Notes under the pieces: model-generated
What the model saw: only the letters and a program-made list of their open reading frames with translations
Told to the model about the DNA's origin: nothing
Database searches by the model: none
In this document: piece by piece, positions 31,621-45,560 of the stretch
Layout: each line of letters opens with the position of its first letter
How positions within the stretch are numbered: position 1 is the first letter of the stretch
Assembly: GCA_038030265.1 (NCBI GenBank)
Contig: CM075939.1
Location: 24,533,253-24,597,252, forward strand
Reading direction: 5' to 3'
DNA: 64,000 nucleotides
DNA from: Corythucha ciliata
Lineage: Eukaryota; Arthropoda; Insecta; Hemiptera; Tingidae
Position numbers and translations under genes: made by a program

Positions 31621-34600
31621 TTAAAAGTCCGACAAACCTTAGCAGGGTCGGACTGTGGTATTGTGGCGCAGGGGGGGGGGTGCCTTGGTTAAGGGGGCGC
31701 CGTTAATTTCAAATAATTCTTGATGAATTAACCATTCGCAAATTAAATTATTCTGGAGCCACGCGTGAGCTTCAGTTTATGACTGATAACGCAGTGGTGT
31801 ATATTTAGGGGGGGGGGGGCGAAACAGGCCATCGCACACCCAACTGGTGTATTGGAGGGACCAAAGTATATTTTCGGCCCTTCCCGAACGGTATTTTCAC
31901 TGCACTCTCGATTTTATCCATCAGAGGTTGTTCCGTGGTATAATCAGTTTTTAGCTGAATTCCTGCTCGTTTTTGAATTAAAAGTAATTTTCTTTGGCTG
32001 AATTGACGCATTTGGGGGGGGGGGAGCATTATTGAACGGTTTTAGGGCCGAAAAAAAACAAGGCAAAATCAAAAAGTACTTAAATCCTGAATATCTCGGA
32101 AAATAATGAGAATCGGACTACGGTTAATAGGGGTCGTTTTAACCTATTTGAGGTGCAGAATCACCGGTTGAAATATTGTCCTCTGTTTTTTGAACACCCT
32201 GTATATGTGCCTCCTCATCAGAAAACCTTTGACTGTGCCTATCATTCCATATAAACTTGGTGGTGATGAAACGAGGAAAACGGTGGGTAGTGGGGGGGGG
32301 GGCGATTTGAATTGAATTTCAAACTAAAGCTATTCTATATTATGAACAGCCCGGATTGAAATTATTAAATTGTTGTCAACCTTTCACCTTACTGATTGGT
32401 CGTGGTTGTCTCGGCCTCGATGCCACCTTGGTACTAATTTTCCCCAGAATATGGGAACTCTCGAAAAACGGAATTGGAAGTCGACTTGTATATTTTTCTG
32501 TACTGCGAGTATACGCGATTATAATCCATTCGAGAGTGATTTCGATTCTTGAGCGACCCTCACAATAATAGCCTTCACCCTTTATTTTTTCCGCCCCTGA
32601 ATGAATTAAACGTTCTTTAGAACGTCAGGAAAATCGAGCGTAAATAATTGGGAACAAAAAAAACGAAAGATTTATCACTCCCAGGATTGAGAGAGCGATC
32701 GCCCTTTCCATCTGTCTTCACCACTAACAAAAACTAAAGTTTATTTTCATTCTTTGCGCCTTTTTTCCTCCGATTTGTACCCCTGACCCATTTTAACATT
32801 GCCCGGTATCAATTTATTCGATTAATTTCCATGATTTATCGTCATAATGGACAAAAGTGTGCCCCCCCCCCATCTCCGACGAGATCGGCACACGTCTAAT
32901 AATTTCCTTACACAAGCGATGAGAAGCTGCGGAGAAGCATAATTGTTTTGTATAACCCCCCTCCCACTCCCACTCAACAGTATAACAACTTCTCACGTTT
33001 GGCGGTCTTCCAAAATATTAAACCAACCTTGATTTATTGTTCACATCTCCAAAATTTCCGAAGTGAATCCCCAACTTATTTAAAAATAAAACGTCTGATA
33101 GATTGATAAAAGCGATGGAGCGTTTATTGACTTTTTATTAATCGTCTTTTTTTTTTCTTTTCTTGTTTTTTAAATAAACGAACAGAAAATAGAGATAGAA
33201 AATGAAAGAGTTGTGGTCTATCGTGAAAACGCTCACCACAACGCCTAAATACGCACGAGAAAATAGAGAGATGAAAGAATATAAAGCTGAAAATTGAACT
33301 TCTTACAACCCCCCTCTCCAACAATCAATACAAGTACTGTACTTCAAGGAGGCTCTGCTCTCGACCTTTTCTTTGAGAGACATTTCAAAGATCTGATTTT
33401 ATTGCGTTCTAAAAAGGGAGAAAGCCGTTTTGAACTAACAATAAGTTCTAGTGCGTCAATTAAAAGAGGGAGGAGGGCTTTAAATTACGGCTAAAAGGTC
33501 AATTACATTTGTTTATTTATTTATGTTTTAGACCCTTTGCCCTCCCACTTTACATTAATGACCTGTGGTCCTTGGAGGTGGGACGCCTACGGCAACAACA
33601 CCCAATTTCCAGAACTTTTCTCGTCGGCAGAAATCACACCCTAGACTGGCTGGACACTGCCATCGTCGTAACTTCACGAGCAAATAAAAATATCCCTCAT
33701 TTAAAAGTTTGAAAAGAACCGTCCAGACAAGTCGGCGCTGTTTTTATCGTTTTTCCAGCCCTATATCTACACAATGACCCAGCGCCTTCTTCCTGTCTGC
33801 AATGCAACCCCCCTACCCCACCATTTCACTAAAGCTTCTCGGAGTCTTCGAATATAGACAAAGACATAGGCGTCCCCGCCATGATTTATTTCCTTATTCA
33901 TTTATTTTTTTACATCGCTCTGTTTCTCTTAAAACAGCGGTGGCAATGAACTTCTTCGTTGAAGAGGCTCTATATACGATGGTGCAAGGAGGGACGCACC
34001 TTCTTCGTTGAATTGGCTTGGATCCAAACAGACCTTGGCAGTGGCTTTGGGCTCGGAGATTAAAAAGTCATCCTGTGACGCCACCCTTCTCATCACGACC
34101 AAAATACAAAAAAAGGCTCTAAACAGAAACAGGATCACAGGCAAAAGTATATAAATATGAAGATATTTTTTTTTTCTAGTTCTTCGTGAAATTTTGCATT
34201 CAACCAGACAACCTTTCCCTCGGACCCATTAACCGTTCACAGAACTATACGGTTGTGTTTTCTATTTCTAGACTGAAATTCGCGTACTGCGGTTTATAGT
34301 TGCTTGTTCAAACCCCCCCCCCCCCACACACACAATCAAACCTCGGGCGTTAGCGTTCAGTTTCATAAAAGACAAAAAAGTCCAGCCATGAAGAGAACTC
34401 AAATTACATTTTGTGTGAATGGGGCGGGGGGGGGGGGGGTGAAAGGGTTGGGCATCAGAAAAGCTGTTTTCCTTCTTCCCTATCCTTTGTGCAATGCTTG
34501 ATTGTGTTACAAAGAGGTGAAACAACTCACAAGACTGTGACGGAGGCTTTTAAAGTGTTGCCAGCTGACGATTGGCTTGCCTTGTAAAACAAAACCCGTG

Positions 34601-35400
34601 AAAGGAAAATATTACGATTCTCGATTTTTCTTACAGAAGATATTTTAACGATGGCAACTATTGAAAGAAAAAAAACAACATGTAAGTATGTAAAGTTGAG
34701 AAATCAAACTACTCCACAGAAAGCAGATGTTGGGCATTCGGGAACTCTTATAAAAGAAGTGTCTCGTAAGCCTATAAACGGGTGCCGCTAGGATGATCAC
34801 GACTTTGCATTTTAAATTTTTGTAGCAATGCGCTAATCCGTCCAGAAATAGCCAACCTGGAAAGGGAGAAGAATCGAAAGCTTCGGCCATGGAACAAGCT
34901 TCACAATCACACACACATGTACAAGTATGAGCGGGGGTAGGGGCTTCCTCCTTTTTCAGGCTAATTGTCCAGCTTTTCATCCTCTATTAATCTTTCTTTC
35001 GAATAAATATACAACGGTGCACTCATGAGAGATAAGAAATCTCAGCGGAACGTGGTCTTTGCGAGGTGATTTATAATGTTTCCCAGCCCTCGTGTGAACG
35101 GTTTGAGCGCGTATGTGCCCGTATAGAGAGAGCACAGACTCTCTTTTCGAATGTGTTGAGTTGATTTTTTGCACGAATAACTGAGCGGCTCATAAGGTTT
35201 TTTTTTGACATGAAAGGAATAAATCGTTATGATTCAAAGCTAAGAAGTCCCGCACTGAAGTTGATCACCTCGTGGTGCTACAACAAAAGTATAAAGTCAA
35301 TGTTTTGAAAGTAATGTCACCAAAGCAACGAGCTTTCACTCTATTTTTTCTTCTTCCTGCATAAAAGGAAAAGTAAATTAAGCTCCCCCGCCCCATCAAC
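31621..35400. other. 3.8 kb without a supported gene
   Basis: Contains long G or C homopolymers near 31670, 31808, 32012, 32290, 32864, 34313 and 34425. A CCGGTTGAAATATTGTCCTC segment near 32165 ends in AACACCCTGTATA, a terminus typical of TA-targeting elements, without a clear partner. Frames up to about 110 codons exist (34645-34980, 34268-34525) but show no domain and no splice context. No exon is supported. Confidence 0.4.
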
Positions 35401-35449
35401 CAATCAGAATTGGCAAGCTCACACATACCGAGGAAAGGGCGTAGACATT

Positions 35450-38400
35450 TTAGCCATGAATTAGCACTATTTTAACACCATATCTGTCCAATTTGAGCCG
35501 AAAATTGGCGTTTTTCTCATTGGTATAGTTCTAGAGTCAAGAAGTTCGAGTAAAAGCAACGACAACGCAAAATAGTGTCATATTTGGCACGACGAAGATA
35601 AACTTTCGAGCACGCCCAGTCGTCAACACAACCCAAAAAAACAAATTATGCAATGTTAGGTCTTCGAAAACAAAATTTAGCTCCCGAAAACCCCACTCTC
35701 GCCAATCTCCGCGGGCTTTTTCCTCATTTTGCCACGAATTAGCGCTATTTCCGCCTATTAAGTTGCGCCCAACGACAGTTGGCGATTTTCTCAATTTTAG
35801 CCGTGATCGAGCGTTTTGGGTAAAAATCCGTGAATTAGCGCTTTCCTCAATTTTTGCCAGGAGTAACGTTTTCCTGAATTTCAACCGAGAATTATCGTTT
35901 TTTTTTTTTTTCACCTATACTATTAGCTATGAATTTGCACTTTTCTCAATTTGATCCAAAAAGTTGCCTTCAAAAGCCACGAATTGGCGTATTCACAATT
36001 TTAGCCGTAAATTGGAATTATTCTCAATTTTAGCCGTAAATTGGAATTATTCTCAAGTGATTTAGAACTTTTTCTCAATTTGAGCCGCAAATTAGCGTTT
36101 GTACTAATTTTAGCCACGCGAATTAGAAATTTTTCTCAATTTTAGCCGTGAATTAGTCTTTTTGTTTCTCAGTTGAATCCCATTTGAATCCTCAGTTGAA
36201 TTTACATTTTTTCCACAATTTATGCACTAAGGGTGCGTTTATCAATGCACTTATTCTACGGACAAAGCAGGGATAAGTCTGGTTGCTATGGGCCTTTTTG
36301 TAAACATTAATATAAAGTTATTAGAGAGAAAGCTATTCCATCATATATCCGGCGATTGATAAACCAACCCTAAATAGAGCTTTTTTCAATTTCATTCGCG
36401 AATTCAGTTGTGACCAGTGGCCAACTGGCGATTTTTTCAAGTGCGAAGTAGCGCCTTTCCTCAATTTTAGCAACGAAGCACAGTTCTTATTCTTATCCCG
36501 TGACTTAACGATTGTGTTCAGCAGTAAATTGGCGATTTTTTTCATTTATATAGCTGTGAATTAGCACTTTTATCAACTTTAGCTAAAAATTATCCGCAAA
36601 TCATCGTTTTTCACAGTTTTATCCGCGAATCAGTGATTTTTTTTGTTTTGCGCTTTATCCACACTTTATTCGCGAACTAGCGCCTTTTTTCAATTCCATT
36701 AGGAAATAAGCGATTTAATTAGGGATTGTTTCTATTTACTAGCGCTAGAGATTTTTCTTAATAATAGCAGCATTATAAAATGCCATTTTTCTCGATTCCG
36801 GCTGTGCATTAGGGTTTGTTCTCATTTAAGCCACTAATTACAATTTTCCACAATTTCAGCCGTGAATTAACGTTATTTTGATAGTTTAATCGCAAATTAG
36901 CGCTTTTTCTCAGTTAAAACCAAGACTTAGCGTTTTTTCTCGCGATTTTCCCTATTCATACATATAGCAGCGAATTAGCACTTGTCTTCATTTTGAACTA
37001 AAAATTATCGTTTTTCTTGAGTTTTGGCGTGCTTATATTCATGATTTTATCAATATCAGCCGCATTTATTTTTTTAGCTCTAAACTAGAGATTGTTTTCA
37101 CTCTTTTTTCAGTTTTCGCCTCAAAGTATCCTTCTGAAGCTACGGATTCGCCGCAAATCAGCAACTTTCACAAATTTATCCGCGAATCAGTGATTTTTCA
37201 AGTTTTTAACCAGAGAATTAACGTTTTTCTACCCTTTATCCAGGAATTAGCACTTTTTCTAAATTTCATCCACGAATTATGTAGCGATTTTTCTCAATTT
37301 CGTTCTTGAATTGATCACCGATTCTTTTCAATTTTCGCCGAAAATTGCCTTTTGTCCTATTTCAGATTCAGCCAATAATTAGCGAAATTGCTCAACTTCA
37401 TTTGCAAATTAGCGATTTTTCTCAATTTTAGCGAAGATTTTTCTCGGTTTCGGCCATGCATTAGGCCTTGTCCAAATTTAAGCACCTCATTAGCGATTGT
37501 TCACAATTCAGCTGTGGACTAGCATTTTTTGTACATTTATAGCCGTAAATTAGCGCTTTTTCTCCATTTTAGCCGCGAATAGATTACCGATTCTTTCCCA
37601 TTTGCACCGCAAATTACCTTTTGTCCTGAACTTTAACTGAAAATTGCCCATTTTTTCCACAGTGTATTCGCACTTTTTTTTTTTCAATTTGAGTTGAAAA
37701 TTAGCGTTTTCCATGAATTTCGGCGCGCTGATTAACGATTTTTTCAATATTACATAGTTGGTCCATGATGATACAAGATGAAGTGACATCTACATTAGCT
37801 TTTTTTTTCACTTTTAGCTGTGGATTATCTCTTTTTTGCAGTTTTAGACTCCAAGTATCCTTTGGAAGCCACGTATTTCCGTGTTCTCAATTTTAACCGC
37901 GAATACGCGTTTTTCTCAATTGCATTTGCAAATTGGCGATTTTTCTCAATTTTAGCAGCGTTTTTATTAGCGATTGGTCTGAATTTCGACCGACCGTGCT
38001 TTGTCCTAATTTAATACATTAATTAACGATGTTTAATAATTTTAGAGTGGGTTTGCATTTTATGCAAATTTAGCCGCTAACTAGCGATTTTCCTTATTTT
38101 CATTACAAATTTAATTTTTTATTGATTTTACCCGTAAATTAGGGTTTCCTAATTTAAGCCGCTAATTAGAAACTTTTCATGGTTTCACTGTGAGTTAGCG
38201 GTATTTGAAAATTCAGCCGTGAATTATAGCGCTTTTTTTTTTTTATTCGCAAATGGTCAATTTATCGATATTTCATTTGCGAATTTGTCATTTTTCTCGA
38301 TGTTTGGCCCAAATAGGCCGTTTTATTTTTAATTTTAGCCACGACTTATTTTCAGTTTTATAAACTTGATTTAGCGGTTTTTCTCTATTTTAGCTGCGAG

Positions 38401-38760
38401 CTAGGATCAAGAAAAACACATTTTAGCGTTTTTTTGTACATTTTCGCCGTAAAATGGCTTCTATACATTTACATACACCGTGAATCAGCGACCCCCCCCC
38501 CCCGTAAAGTTGGCTGGCGAAGTAGCATCGAAATGCCGCGAATGAGCGCATTTTCACCGATTTCAGTCAGGAATATCAGCGTTTTTCTCCCATTTTTTTC
38601 CTCGTACTACAGCACTATCCTTACCCTCTTAAGGACCTGTAGTGAAAACAAAATCGCATCACGGGAAGCCGGTGGGCAAACTGATATAGTAAACGGATTA
38701 TTTTTTACGTATATATTTCGGCCGTGTAGCCGCGAAAAAGTAATGAAGAAGAAATAAATC
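35450..38760 (+). repeat. 3.3-kb family B minisatellite array
   Basis: About 100 diverged copies of a unit like TTTTTCTCAATTTTAGCC plus GCGAATTAGCG fill this stretch with a period near 30 bases. Two adjacent copies at 36000-36058 are nearly identical, suggesting local duplication. A 141-base MITE is inserted at 36230-36370. The array loses regularity after 38500. All open frames inside are repeat by-products. Confidence 0.85.
36230..36370. mobile_element. 141-bp MITE inside the family B array
   Basis: The left end AGGGTGCGTTTATCAATG matches in inverse the right end TTGATAAACCAACCCT (about 17 paired bases). The body is unlike the flanking array units, which resume on both sides. The termini are of a common animal MITE type (AGGGTNNGTTTATCAA). 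Confidence 0.75.
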
Positions 38761-40390
38761 AAGCCGAGCTAGAAACAAGACGTTATTCATTTATTACGTC
38801 AAGGAAAATAAAAACACGAGAGTGGCGGAGAAGGCGACACCGTCACCATTTTTGATATTGTCTGACAGAAAAAAAAGTTCCCAGATTGTGTCCTAACCAT
38901 AATTATTGCGTTTTGCTAGACTGATTAATCAATTAACTGGATTCCTCATTAAAAAACTACTTTAATTGGTTTTGCTCCTGTCTATGAGAAGGAGGGGGGA
39001 TCCAGTCTCTGACTGTTTTTCAAGAAAGTGCGGTGACCCGGTTTTTATAAGGGGGCAATCATAATATGCAAAATGTAAATTGGGGACAAAATTTAAATTA
39101 AAGGAATGCGAAATGCCCCCCCCCCCCCGGTTCAAATCATTCGTAAGCCCAACCTTTTGAGGGATTCACCTAATTTCACGTCTATAAGATATACATTACT
39201 CGATTCGCCAAGAGGTAATTGAACTATTCGATGGGAAAACTTAATCTTGAGGATGGAGGTCAAGTACAGGGGAATTAGAAACGAATCAGGGAGATTATAG
39301 TTTGAGCCTTTGACGCGGTGATGAGGCAAGTTTTTTATGGCTAATTGCTTTTCTGACAAATTGCTTTTGCACTACAAAGATACCACCCTATAACATAACC
39401 CCCCCCCCACCATTCTTTGGTTAATAAAAGGAAGAAATATGCGTTAATAATTAAAAATAACAGGACCAAATTGCACGTTCTGGCGCAGAATTAACAATCT
39501 TCTGCAGAGAACAGTCCAGTTTCAGGACCAGGAACGGACCATTTGTGACGAGTTCCTGGCAAACAATAGCCCTAATGTAGTTTTTTAAAGGCTGTGAGGT
39601 ACTCGGGGAAACGCTCTAACAAAAAAAAACTTACATTTTGGACTCCACGTGTTTCTAAAGGCTCTAAAGAAACTAAAGCCCTATATAAGACTCCCCTCTC
39701 CTATTTATTTCCTGGACTCTTGTAACGAGATTTACGTGTTTTCTCCGTCTTATTTTTTTATCTCGTTATAAGATAAGGCACTAATAAAAGAGCGAGTAAG
39801 AAGCACACGTGTAATAGACGCTTTTTTTTTATCTTGAACGCTCTCTTGGTTCTCGTTTAACGAGTCCGTGTTTGGTGCTTCATGGATTCCCTTCACCCAA
39901 AGCCCAGTGATCATAAAGAAAGCTTGAGAAAAAAATATCGGTTACTCCTCTCTCGGTCGCTCACGTTTTCCAAACGATTGAGCTTGGCAAACCATTGAAC
40001 TGTTAAATGTAATAAATTCCTTTGTTTGATGTGCGCTAACAATTAACCTAGCTGGTCATTCAAACGGTTTGGGAGGATGGGGAGTGGGGGTTATCACGAT
40101 GAAAGGAAATTCACTATATCTATGTTAAAGTGCTAAGGTATATGGTTTATAAAGTACATGGTCTGGGTTTCATGACTATCAAGCTGGTAATTCATGACCC
40201 AAGTGTGTTTCCTAATAATTCTGTCTGTATGACAGTTTTTGGGGCAAAAAAATACCGAATGCACAGTCCCTATAGAACTAAATTAAGACTTGTCAAGGTG
40301 ACTAAGTCAGTTCATGTCACCAAAAGAGCAAAGAGACTTTCCCTCGAGGCTACTTCGCGGCATAATTTGACAAAAAACGCCGGTTAGCAG
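38761..40390. other. Non-coding stretch, no gene seen
   Basis: Homopolymer C runs lie near 39115 and 39405. A sequence TCTCGTTATAAGATAAGGCA near 39760 and other AT-rich stretches occur without repeat structure. The frame 40130-40387 has no recognisable domain. Confidence 0.4.
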
Positions 40391-41100
40391 TTTCTGGACT
40401 GAAACTTACGGCTACGATTGAGAAAAAGCGATAATGTGCTCTTCCAGAGGAAAATACGAGGCTAAAATACAGGAAACCTACAAATTTGCGGTTTCAGGAC
40501 GCATTTCCTCGTCTTCCACGATCTCACCACCCTCCCCCCACCACCAAACGGCCCTCAAAATGCAAAGTACCTACGCTGTAATTAAGACCCGATACTTGCA
40601 ATTTCATTGATATTCAGCTCTAAGTGTGGAAATTTCTTGGGCTATTCGCCATTTTTTTGGGCGTTGTCTAGGCCGGCCAGCCTCGAAAAACGTCGATACT
40701 CACTATTTCGCGAATATTTAGCTCCAATGTTGCAATTTCATGGCTATTTAGCCATTGTTTCATTCTTTCATTGGCTTAACTACTCATCTTAGCCATTTGA
40801 TGACACGTTTAAAATCAATGATACCTATTGTCTTAAGAATTCTCTGCTTTCCGCCAAAAATAGCAATTTCGTCGCATAGCAGTTTCGCTACTATTTAGCA
40901 CCGAAGCATTTCAAGAATAGTCAAGACTCAAAATTCCAATTTTCACGGCTATTTATATTTATGGACTCTTGCCTCTTTCGATAACATTTGTAATTTAGCC
41001 CCCAAACTCGCAATTTCATGACTATTTAGGTCTAAATCTACGCAGTTTCGTAACCATTCGCTGACAGTTGGCCACCGAAACTTGTTTATTGACGACTCCG
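40390..41100 (+). repeat. Family C minisatellite
   Basis: Units of the form CCCGATACTTGCAATTTC and ATTTAGCTCCAATGTTGC recur at about 30-base spacing, mixed with a few family B-like units near 40410-40470. No gene. Confidence 0.6.
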
Positions 41101-41139
41101 TCTGGTTGGCCATGGAGATTCAAACGCTAAATAACCACA

Positions 41140-41330
41140 CAGGGGTCCATAGACGCACAATATTATTGCACAAACTAGTTTGCGCAATATTTTGTTTCCA
41201 GATGTTTACAGAATAAAAATGAGTTGTACATCATATTGAGCAACCCATCGTATACAACCCACGAACGTTCAATTTTATTGTACAACCCCTAGTTTGCGCA
41301 ATATTTATTGTACGTGTATGGGCCGCTTTA
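41140..41330. mobile_element. ~190-bp MITE with TGCGCAATATT arms
   Basis: The left arm GGTCCATAGACGCACAATAT then AAACTAGTTTGCGCAATATT pairs with the right arm CTAGTTTGCGCAATATTTAT then GTACGTGTATGGGCC, its imperfect reverse complement. About 45 bases pair at each end. Non-coding interior. Confidence 0.75.
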
Positions 41331-41479
41331 GGAGCTAAGCAAATTGATTGTATGGCAAAATTTCAATTTTTCGAGGAAAAACAGTACACTTGGTGCAGGG
41401 GGAAATGTTTCTGTGAAATACGATTTGGGCCAGTTTCATCATTAAAACACACCTTTTATCATTAGAACTCTGAGGCTAA

Positions 41480-41760
41480 AGTATGTAGAGAATAAACGCA
41501 AATTCACGGCTAAACTTTGGTAAAAGCAATAATTCGTGACTAGAATTGAGAAAAGCGCTATTTCGCGGGTGAAATTGAAAAAAGGACTAGTTCTCGGATA
41601 AAAGTTTTTAAAAAAATGCTTATTCGCAGCTCAAATTGAAAAAACAAAAATCGCGGTTTCTTGAGGCAACTTCGTGGCTAAAATTGAGAAAAATTACTAA
41701 TTCACGGCTAAAACATAGACACAGAGCACTAATTCGTGGCTAAAATTGAAGTAAAAACGC
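41480..41760 (-). repeat. Family B minisatellite, reversed orientation
   Basis: Units read AATTCGCGGCTAAAATTGAG plus AAAAAGCGCT, which is the reverse complement of the unit in the 35-39 kb array. About nine copies. Confidence 0.7.
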
Positions 41761-41839
41761 CTCAAACAACAGGGGCCGACCTCAATATGGGCCTCTTACC
41801 AAGTCCTTCCCTCGTTCTTTTCTTTATCGATATAGGACT

Positions 41840-42115
41840 GCATCCAACCACAGTAAAGCTCCAACCACAAAGAAGACCCAACCACAGCCAAGGTCGAACC
41901 ACAGCAAATTTCCAACCACAGCGAAGGTCCAAACACAGAAAAAACCCAACCACAGCAAAGCTCTAACAGCGGTTAGAAACTCCAAAAACAGTAAAGCCCC
42001 ATCTGCAGCAAAGCTCCAAACTATACAGTAAAGCTCCAATCACAAAGAAGATCCAACGAATGCGAAGCTCAAAGTACAGAATGGCTTCAAGCTTCAACCT
42101 CAGTAAAGCTTTCCT
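41840..42115 (+). repeat. ~20-bp repeat of CCAACCACAGCAAAGCT type
   Basis: About 13 degenerate units built on CAACCACAGYAAAGCTC with some AAGAAGAC variants follow directly on the family B copies. The minus-strand frames 41762-41953 and 41824-42039 encode Trp/Leu/Val-rich repeats that simply reflect the unit. Confidence 0.7.
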
Positions 42116-45030
42116 TTTCTCACTCTTTTCTTCCTTCATTTGATTTCTGAACTCCGGGTCGTCTAGGAAGGCAGGGCGCGGGGATATCGAACCAGAACGA
42201 ACGAGTAATTTCTTATGCAGTCCTGTGAAATGCTGTGGTTTTAAAATCAGTGGGGAAATCCATATAACGGCGCATAGTTCTCAGACTAGAATTACTTAAA
42301 TTTCACCAGGCGATAGTCCGTGGACCATATACGTGGAGCCGCGGTTTGAGAGAGTGTGTGTGTGGGGCTGGGGGTTATGGACCCATCGCCTTGCGGTGGG
42401 GTGAGGCAGCCTTAATTTGTACTGATGTATGTTACTGTGAAATACCGAAATTCGATGTATGTCCACATTCACCGGCGGATCTGGACATCAACTGTATGAA
42501 GGTGGACCGAAGGCCCATTTTGGCCTTTCACCGTAACATACACAAATATTCAACGAAATAATTAGGTCAAACCCTTTAGTACTCTATCTTCTCTAGACTT
42601 CTCTAATATATTAATTTTTTGTTCGCATTTCCACCGAAGGAAGGACGCTTGTAATAAAATTGTTTAATTACTTTAAAATGCGAAACATACAATAATTTAT
42701 CTGTCGCTAGAATTTATCCTCGACGCGGTGGTGAAATAATGATGTCAACATCTCTACGGTCCGCCCGTGCAGGAGCGGCAGCAACAATTACTATAACGAG
42801 GCGCCAAACGCGGGGGCGCTAAAATGCGCTATAAGCTTAACAATGTCATTAAAGTACAACAGCTAAAAATGTCATTAAGAGGGCAAAAAGGCGTGGGAAG
42901 CCGTGAAATAAAGAACCAAACAGATCATTATTAGGAATGGGTCTTTTTTTACTTTTTTTTTCTTTCTTCTTTTTTTTTTTCATCTAAATGAAATTATGCA
43001 AATCTCTGAAGGGTGTGTTTGCCCCTCTCCATCACCACAATCTCTGTAATGAATATGTACCGCATACTTCAATAGTAGGTTAACGACTTGGTTTTCCTTC
43101 AACCTCCAGTTTAAGTTGAAAGTGTCCAACTGTTCCTTTAAAAGCTCTGAATGTTGATGCCTTGGGGCGGGTGGGTCAGGGGGAAAAAGTCAATTAACAT
43201 ATAAACTACGCTATAAAATAAATAGGGGTGAGTGGGTGGAAGACTCCAGAGACCCTTCCTCCTATTATAATTTTTCGCTATTGTAGCCAATCAAGCATTG
43301 AATAAAAGTAAAAGACCTCCTTCTTAGTGCTTTTACTGCTGAGAAGGCTCTCACGAGAGTTATGAGACGACTATGAGCTAAAGAGCGTTTATTATAAACA
43401 ACCACGGCCTGTACACGACAGGGTTCACCCCCCCCCCCACCCACACTTTCAACATGACGCTCGATCAGGTACTCGCTGTAGGCTTTAGTGGCTAAGTTAC
43501 CCGTTTTTCCACATCAGGGGGGCCAAGTACGAAAGCGCGTTATAATTGTTACACGACGGCGTTATCCCATGAAAATTATTATGGTTGTCACGTGGATACC
43601 ACCTGTGTTATATCATTTAACATCCCTTCGTACTTCAGCCCCAGACTGACTGTCGGATTGGTGAAATCGACAGCAAACCCGTTGGTTATCCGCCGCAAGA
43701 AGCTTGAGAACGCCCGAGGTAAACAATTCTCAAGTCTCCAATGAATAATTCCTTCTACGTACCTCCTACAGTCTTGTTGCTTCCTCAGACTGCCCAGTTC
43801 TTCATGTTTTCCCTTATTTGAGCCTTTATATGACTCTTCGTATTGAATAAACTTGTTTTCGCCTCAAGTGAGTCTTCCAACTCACTTCCCTATTTTTCAT
43901 CATCATTATCTACAATCACCGACGCTTAAACGTTATTTTAAGCAAGCCGAAGAAGATCCCTCCGTTCATTTAGACTGGCCCATTGTTTATAAAGAACAAA
44001 AGAGCACAGTTCAATCGTGTTAATCATTATTCTGACATGTACAACAAAAGAGGTTATTTTCGCCGAATTCCAAATGGTTATTTGAGAAAACCGGCAAAAT
44101 TTGTTACAAAACCTAGAAAAGTCGGGATCAAACCTTCCAACCCCCACCTTCAATCCATTTATTAAACGTAAATAAGTGAAGGTACGTAAATAAGTGAAAT
44201 ACCCGCTGAGTATTTCACATAATTTCATACAAAATACACGAGAAATACGAATCCTAAAAGCGGGGGGGGGGGCGGGGTATAAAAGCATTCAGAATAAAAA
44301 GATGAGGGTGGGAGAGCATTTTGTCGGCAGAGAAGGACTTGAAAAATTGATGGCATGGCATGCTGAGTAGCGTGCCTCGGGTTTTCATCTTCAATGGTAG
44401 GTTTCATGGTATGACTGTGGAAGGGGGGGGGGGAGCAACGGGAATAGGATGAAATGGATAGGTATAAATTATTCGTGCTGTTCCCGTGAGATGCTTGATT
44501 ATATTTTTCAATAATTACATGCCGACGGAAATAACATGAAACAAACATTTTGACAATTGTTTGATTCCATTCCTCCTACACTTTCAAGATATGCCTATAG
44601 TTCTATCTGAAGAGGGTTTTAAAGACTTGTTGACTTTGCGAACCGTGAACTAACAACACTTTTACTCACACGTAAGGCTCTCTATAAACGTTCCTCGCGA
44701 AGAAGAAAAAAGAGAAAGTGTAAACAAATGGAAAGAAAAGAATTGAGAAGGCCGTTTGCTATTCAGGAAATGGCTGAATCTTGAAGTTTATCAAACAATA
44801 GCCCGACCCCTCATGGCCTTCGTCCTAAAAACATCAACAGCCCAAAATCTGAATTGGTCCAAGGAAACATTTGGGCGATGTGATTTCACACACTGAATCA
44901 CACACACACATACACACTGTTATGCTCTCATTTCACTTAAAAATCTGGAAATTCGCCCCACGGGTCCAGAACATTTCATCGAACCACGAGACACTTTGGC
45001 TCTCGCAGTCTGATTCAAGTCCGTGCAAGA
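42116..45030. other. 2.9 kb without a supported gene
   Basis: Features seen: TG-rich stretch near 42355, T-rich stretch near 42950, C or G homopolymers near 43428, 44263 and 44425, and an AATAAACTTG-type segment near 43850 that could be the end of an old LTR. The frame at 43938-44288 has no domain I recognise. No exon is supported. Confidence 0.4.
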
Positions 45031-45560
45031 TGCGCGTTTAACTCTTTCAAAAACCAAATTTCGTCATTTTGTCTCTTGCAAATCCACGGATTTTCGCTCC
45101 TTCAAAAGAAAATTGTGCGATTTCGTATATCGTTCAAATCACAACTTAGGGGGTTAAAACCAAATTTCGTGGGTTTTGCTCTTTTAAAAACCAATTTTGC
45201 GTAGATTCGTTCTTTCAAGCCCAACTGTTGTGGATTTGGCTTTCCAATTTCTAAAATTTTCGTATCAATAACCACATTGTGTTGTTTTAGCTCTTTATTT
45301 CGTGATTTCGGCATTGAAGAAACTTCAATTTCGCCGGAGGTTTTGGCTGTTTCACAACTGTATTAAAAGATTGGCACCTACAAAATATTTTTTTATGGAT
45401 TTTTGCTCAATTTCGCGAATTTTCAGACCTTACTCTGTCAAACCCAAAATTCGTGGATTCTGCTCGTTCAAATTTAAATTTTAGGGAGTTTCGCTCTTTC
45501 AGAAAACAAAATTAGTGGGTTTGGCTCTTCCAAACCCCAATTTTGTTGATATTTGGCCTT
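45030..45560 (+). repeat. Family A minisatellite, plus orientation
   Basis: Copies such as TTTCAAAAACCAAATTTCGT and GGGTTTTGCTCTTTTAAAAACC match the family at 650-1760, with the same 30-base period. About 17 copies. Confidence 0.75.

Noticed and set aside
35450..38760. CRISPR-like look of many short repeats
   Set aside because: Units are contiguous and diverged without unique spacers, and the genome is eukaryotic.
43548..43870. Possible solo LTR (TGTTACACGACGGCG start, AATAAACTTG near the end)
   Set aside because: I could not find matching ends, a target duplication or any retroelement protein, so it remains only a suspicion.
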